NCBI GenBank assembly: GCA_964530225.1
Contig: CAZHBA010000015.1
Location: forward strand, 1 to 26,422
DNA: 26,422 nt
Direction of reading: 5' to 3'
DNA from: CAZHBA01 sp964530225
Lineage (GTDB): Bacteria; Pseudomonadota; Alphaproteobacteria; UBA6615
The stretch's first letter is position 1. Each line of letters starts with the position of its first letter. Positions 23,590-26,422 of the stretch are shown one piece after another. The notes beneath the pieces are model-generated. The model was not told where the DNA came from. It worked only from the letters and a program-made list of their open reading frames with translations, and made no database searches. A program made the position numbers and the translations under genes.

Positions 23590-24468
23590 ATGAAAACCAA
23601 TTTCATCACAGGCTTTGCACCGCTGGTCGCGCACTACGATAGTTTTATCGTCGACCTGTGGGGCACGTTGCATAACGGCATCGAGCCGTTACCCGGCGCA
23701 CTCGATTGTCTCGAGAGATTGAAGGTGGCGGGAAAATCCATTGCCCTGTTGTCGAACGCACCCTTTCGCACCAGCGTTGTCATCGAGGTGATCGACAGGA
23801 TCGGCGTGCCGCGCGAGCTCTACGATTGTGTGCTGTCGTCGGGCGAAATGGCGTGGCGCGCCGTCTCCGATCGTACCGATCCGTGGCATGCCGCTTTGGG
23901 TTGCCGCGCTGTGTTTATCGGCAACGACCGGCACCGCTCGATGCTTGACAATCCCCATGTCGAGGAAGTCGACGGGATCGCCGACGCCGACTTCATCATG
24001 TGCACGGGCCCCCGGCAGGCGGCCGATACAATTGACGATTACCTGTCCGAGCTGGCGGTGGCAGCTGGCCGCAACCTACCGATGATCTGTGCTAATCCCG
24101 ACCGTGAGGTGATCCGTGGCGAGGTGCGCGAGATTTGCGCCGGCGCTATCGCTGAACGCTACAAGAGCGAATTCGACGGTGACGTGGCGTGGCACGGCAA
24201 GCCGTTCGCACCGGTTTTCGAAGAGGTGTTGCGTATGCTCGAAGAGCCGCCGCGTTCGCGCGTAATCATGGTCGGCGACGGCGTCCACACCGACATCGCC
24301 GGCGCCGCCACCGCCGGTCTCGACGCGGTGCTGGTGTGCGGTGGCATCCACGCCGCTGTGCTAGGCATCATGCCCGGCGACTTGCCAGAGGTATCGAATC
24401 TCGAAGAATTTCTGGGTGAACACCATCTATCGCCGTGCTATGCTGTCGCCCAGTTGCAGTGGGATTAA
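23590..24468 (+). CDS. HAD-IIA superfamily hydrolase (TIGR01459-like)
   Basis: This is a cytoplasmic haloacid-dehalogenase-type phosphatase of 292 residues. Motif I is FIVDLWGTLHNG (nucleophile Asp22), with Trp24 where most relatives have the second Asp; this DxWG form is normal in the TIGR01459 group. Motif II is LLSNAP (Ser55-Asn56), motif III the Lys of WHGKPF (Lys204) and motif IV MVGDGVHTDIAGA (Asp230, Asp235). The cap domain lies between motifs II and III, as in class IIA. Substrate unknown, though NagD-like sugar phosphatases are relatives. No recognisable ribosome binding site precedes ATG 23590. Confidence 0.87.
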   Translation: MKTNFITGFAPLVAHYDSFIVDLWGTLHNGIEPLPGALDCLERLKVAGKSIALLSNAPFRTSVVIEVIDRIGVPRELYDCVLSSGEMAWRAVSDRTDPWHAALGCRAVFIGNDRHRSMLDNPHVEEVDGIADADFIMCTGPRQAADTIDDYLSELAVAAGRNLPMICANPDREVIRGEVREICAGAIAERYKSEFDGDVAWHGKPFAPVFEEVLRMLEEPPRSRVIMVGDGVHTDIAGAATAGLDAVLVCGGIHAAVLGIMPGDLPEVSNLEEFLGEHHLSPCYAVAQLQWD

Positions 24469-24658
24469 CGTCGCAACCGTTGATATGCGGTGGGAATTAA
24501 CCATAACTGGCCATCGGTTTCTGATGATCGCAACGAATATTTCCATTTGATCCAGGACAAGTGGCGTCGCCCGTTGGCGCGTTACGTTGCCAAAATGGGC
24601 CGCCTGTCGCGGTACGCAGTGCGTTGAAACCCTTGGCCGCATAAGGGGCTTAGTGAGG

Positions 24659-25381
24659 ATGGCGATTGACAAGGTACAATCACATATTCCGACCGAGGTG
24701 TATCTCGATTTTCTCGGCAGAACGGTTCAAATCCACTGGGATTATCACGCGCTGCTGATGGTCGGGGTCTGGTTCGTATTGGTTCCCCTGTGCATTATAT
24801 TGATTCGCTACTTCAAGCCCGAGCCTACGCCGCGCGGCGTTGGAGACAAAATCAAGATATCGAACCTCGTCTGGTGGTGGTTCTACGTTCATAAATACGG
24901 CCTCTACGTGGCCATTGGCCTTTCGCTTGTCGGGTTGGTGTGGGCTTTAATTGTCAGCCGTGGGTTCAGCGGGTCCATGCATTCGCTGTTCGGAATCCTG
25001 ACGATAATTTTTGGGTGTTTACAGGTCGTCTCGTCCTGGCTCAGGGGAACGCATGGCGGAAAATACTACGACGTCGCTACTCTGGATGATCCCGCGACAT
25101 GGAGTGGCGATCACTTCAATATGACCCCGCGCCGGCAGTGGTTCGAAGCGTTTCATAAGACCGCGGGCTATTTCACGGGTTTTTTAGCGGCTGGCGCGGT
25201 GGCATCCGGCCTGATGCAGTTTCCGATGCCGGTGTTGGCGGGCATCATCATGGTAACAGTGATTATCGTTTTGGTGCTGTGCGTCGCGTTCGAGCACAAT
25301 GGGCGCCGATACGACACCTACCGCTCGGTCTTCGGGACCGACCCCGATCTCCCGCACAACAAAGCCCGGAAGGACCTGTGA
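24659..25381 (+). CDS. cytochrome b561-like membrane protein
   Basis: This is a 240-residue inner-membrane protein with five to six helices, probably a haem-b electron carrier. Four histidines sit in or next to helices in the b561 style: DYHALLMVG, YVHKYGLYVA, SMHSLFGI and FHKTAGYF. The HxxLLM, VHKY and HS(x)FG wording resembles the eukaryotic-type b561/DOMON-associated module rather than bacterial CybB. The start could be ATG 24659, or GTG 24653 two codons earlier; an AAGGGG site at 24643-24648 is 4 bases before the GTG and 10 before the ATG. It precedes the LVIVD-repeat gene by 162 bases and may pass electrons to or from it. Confidence 0.7.
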   Translation: MAIDKVQSHIPTEVYLDFLGRTVQIHWDYHALLMVGVWFVLVPLCIILIRYFKPEPTPRGVGDKIKISNLVWWWFYVHKYGLYVAIGLSLVGLVWALIVSRGFSGSMHSLFGILTIIFGCLQVVSSWLRGTHGGKYYDVATLDDPATWSGDHFNMTPRRQWFEAFHKTAGYFTGFLAAGAVASGLMQFPMPVLAGIIMVTVIIVLVLCVAFEHNGRRYDTYRSVFGTDPDLPHNKARKDL

Positions 25382-25543
25382 ATTTCCAGAGATGTTCTTA
25401 CGCAAGAGCCCGTAGCGATTTCCCTTACTGCTGGGGTGCAAATACGCGGTGGCAGGAACCATTAAACTCCACTTTCGGAACTGTGAAACCGGCAGAAAGT
25501 TTCAATCTTCCAATTTGTTTGCCAAATCTCAGGAGTATCGCCA

Positions 25544-26422
25544 ATGGCTAATCAGAATTTACCCGAACCGGATTTTGCCAGGAATTTAGAGCTCATTGGA
25601 CATTCCGATCAAGGCGGCAGGTCGGACGGTGTGCAATTGATGGTGAACAAGGGCTACGTGTTCACCGGCCACATGTTTTCCCAGGGGTTTAGCGTTATCG
25701 ACGTCCGCGATCCGCGCGATCCCAAGCCGGTAGAATATGTGGCGGCGCCGGCCAATACTTGGAACATCCATTTGCAGACCCATGAAGACCTGCTGTTGGT
25801 GGTCAATGCCCGGGATATGTTCGCCGCGCCAGAGTTTCAGGACGAACACCAGTATTACAAAGGTGCGCTGGGCAAGAAGGTCGGAACGGCCGATGCCACA
25901 CATCCCCCGGAACGCGATTGGACCGCCGGGATGACCGTCTACGATATTGCAAATCCGGCAGCGCCGCGCCAGATCGGCTTCATGCCGGTCGCGGGTGGCG
26001 GCATTCACCGGATCTGGTATGTCGGTGGCCGCTGGGCCTATGTTTCAGTATTGCTCGACGGCTTTACCGATTACGTTTTCATGACCGTCGATATGTCCGA
26101 CCCCACCCGGCCGCAAGAAGCCGGCCGCTACTGGCTGCCCGGCATGAACGCGGCGGCTGGCGAAACGCCCGACTGGGAACCGACGCGGCGTAACGGCTTA
26201 CACCACGCGATCGTCCACGGCGACACCGCCTACGCGGCCTGGCGCGATGCGGGAATGGTGGTGTTAGACGTTGCCGACCGTGCCGCCCCTAAACTAATTA
26301 CCCATCGCAACTGGTCGCCGCCCTACGGCGGTGGCACGCATAACTGCCTGCCGCTGCCTGATCGCGAGTTGCTGGTGGTGCTCGACGAGGCGGTGCTCGA
26401 CAATTGCGAGGACGGTCTGAAG
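25544..26422 (+). CDS. LVIVD-repeat beta-propeller protein (3' end beyond window)
   Basis: A frame of 293 codons opens at ATG 25544 (AGGAG site about 9 bases upstream) and is still open at the window edge. It contains at least four copies of the LVIVD-type blade: FSVIDVRDPRDPKPV, MTVYDIANPAAPRQIG, FMTVDMSDPTRPQEAG and MVVLDVADRAAPKLI, each a hydrophobic strand followed by DP.P. Such repeats fold into a beta-propeller. Family members are mostly of unknown function. There is no signal peptide at the start (MANQNLPEPDFARN), so it should be cytoplasmic unless the start is wrong. A GGIHRIWYVGG and a GLHHAIVHGD segment supply conserved His residues. Pairing with the b561 gene is the only context. 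Confidence 0.78.
   Translation, partial: MANQNLPEPDFARNLELIGHSDQGGRSDGVQLMVNKGYVFTGHMFSQGFSVIDVRDPRDPKPVEYVAAPANTWNIHLQTHEDLLLVVNARDMFAAPEFQDEHQYYKGALGKKVGTADATHPPERDWTAGMTVYDIANPAAPRQIGFMPVAGGGIHRIWYVGGRWAYVSVLLDGFTDYVFMTVDMSDPTRPQEAGRYWLPGMNAAAGETPDWEPTRRNGLHHAIVHGDTAYAAWRDAGMVVLDVADRAAPKLITHRNWSPPYGGGTHNCLPLPDRELLVVLDEAVLDNCEDGLK

Noticed and set aside
24469..24658. Short plus-strand frame ending WRRPLARYVAKMGRLSR near 24627
   Set aside because: It looks faintly protein-like but has no start in frame and no recognisable family; the evidence was too thin for a feature.
1..26422. tRNA, rRNA, CRISPR array, insertion sequence, prophage or toxin-antitoxin genes
   Set aside because: No cloverleaf, direct-repeat array, transposase, integrase or phage structural motif was seen on either strand.

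Overview
The window looks like a piece of a free-living or host-associated alphaproteobacterial chromosome, most probably a Rhodospirillales-type lineage. This is inferred from moderately high GC coding sequence, a TIGR01459-type HAD protein, an Mrp/ApbC ATPase, a TRAP transporter and a formate-dehydrogenase accessory block. No rRNA, tRNA, CRISPR array, integrase or insertion sequence was seen. I had no search tool, so family names rest on motifs and recall.

Region 1 (about 1-5850) concerns metal and cofactor supply for Mo/W enzymes. A minus-strand operon encodes a tungstate-type ABC transporter in the order permease, ATPase, binding protein, with overlapping genes. It is followed by a DUF3305-like gene interrupted by two in-frame TAG codons, an Mrp/ApbC Fe-S carrier, a degraded exported-protein gene, a 45-residue membrane ORF and fdhD. 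The formate dehydrogenase itself is not in the window.

Region 2 (about 5845-19650) is a catabolic stretch. It holds a dienelactone-hydrolase-type enzyme, a zinc alcohol dehydrogenase with an MFS exporter, a formylglycine-type sulfatase/phosphonate monoester hydrolase, a TauD-type dioxygenase, an orphan fumarate-reductase-like flavoprotein, two small cupins, a gamma-resorcylate decarboxylase-like amidohydrolase, a VOC protein, a nitrilase-superfamily amidase and an M20 amidohydrolase. It plausibly breaks down a sulfated and/or amide-linked aromatic compound, but the substrate is not known. Inside it, at 14.2-14.9 kb, is a scar in which a decayed adenylate cyclase tail abuts the tail of another gene on the opposite strand.

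Region 3 (about 19650-22804) is a complete TRAP transporter operon (binding protein, small permease, large permease) with a strong intrinsic terminator between the binding protein and the permeases. This fits the idea that the upstream enzymes act on an imported organic acid.

Region 4 (22805-26422) holds a protein that resembles only the membrane N-terminus of an EAL-domain signalling protein, a HAD-IIA hydrolase, a cytochrome b561-like membrane protein and the first 293 codons of an LVIVD-repeat beta-propeller protein that runs off the window.

A recurring theme is gene decay with the reading frame preserved. At least three genes carry in-frame stop codons, nearly all of them TAG, although TAG is also the normal terminator of five intact genes here.
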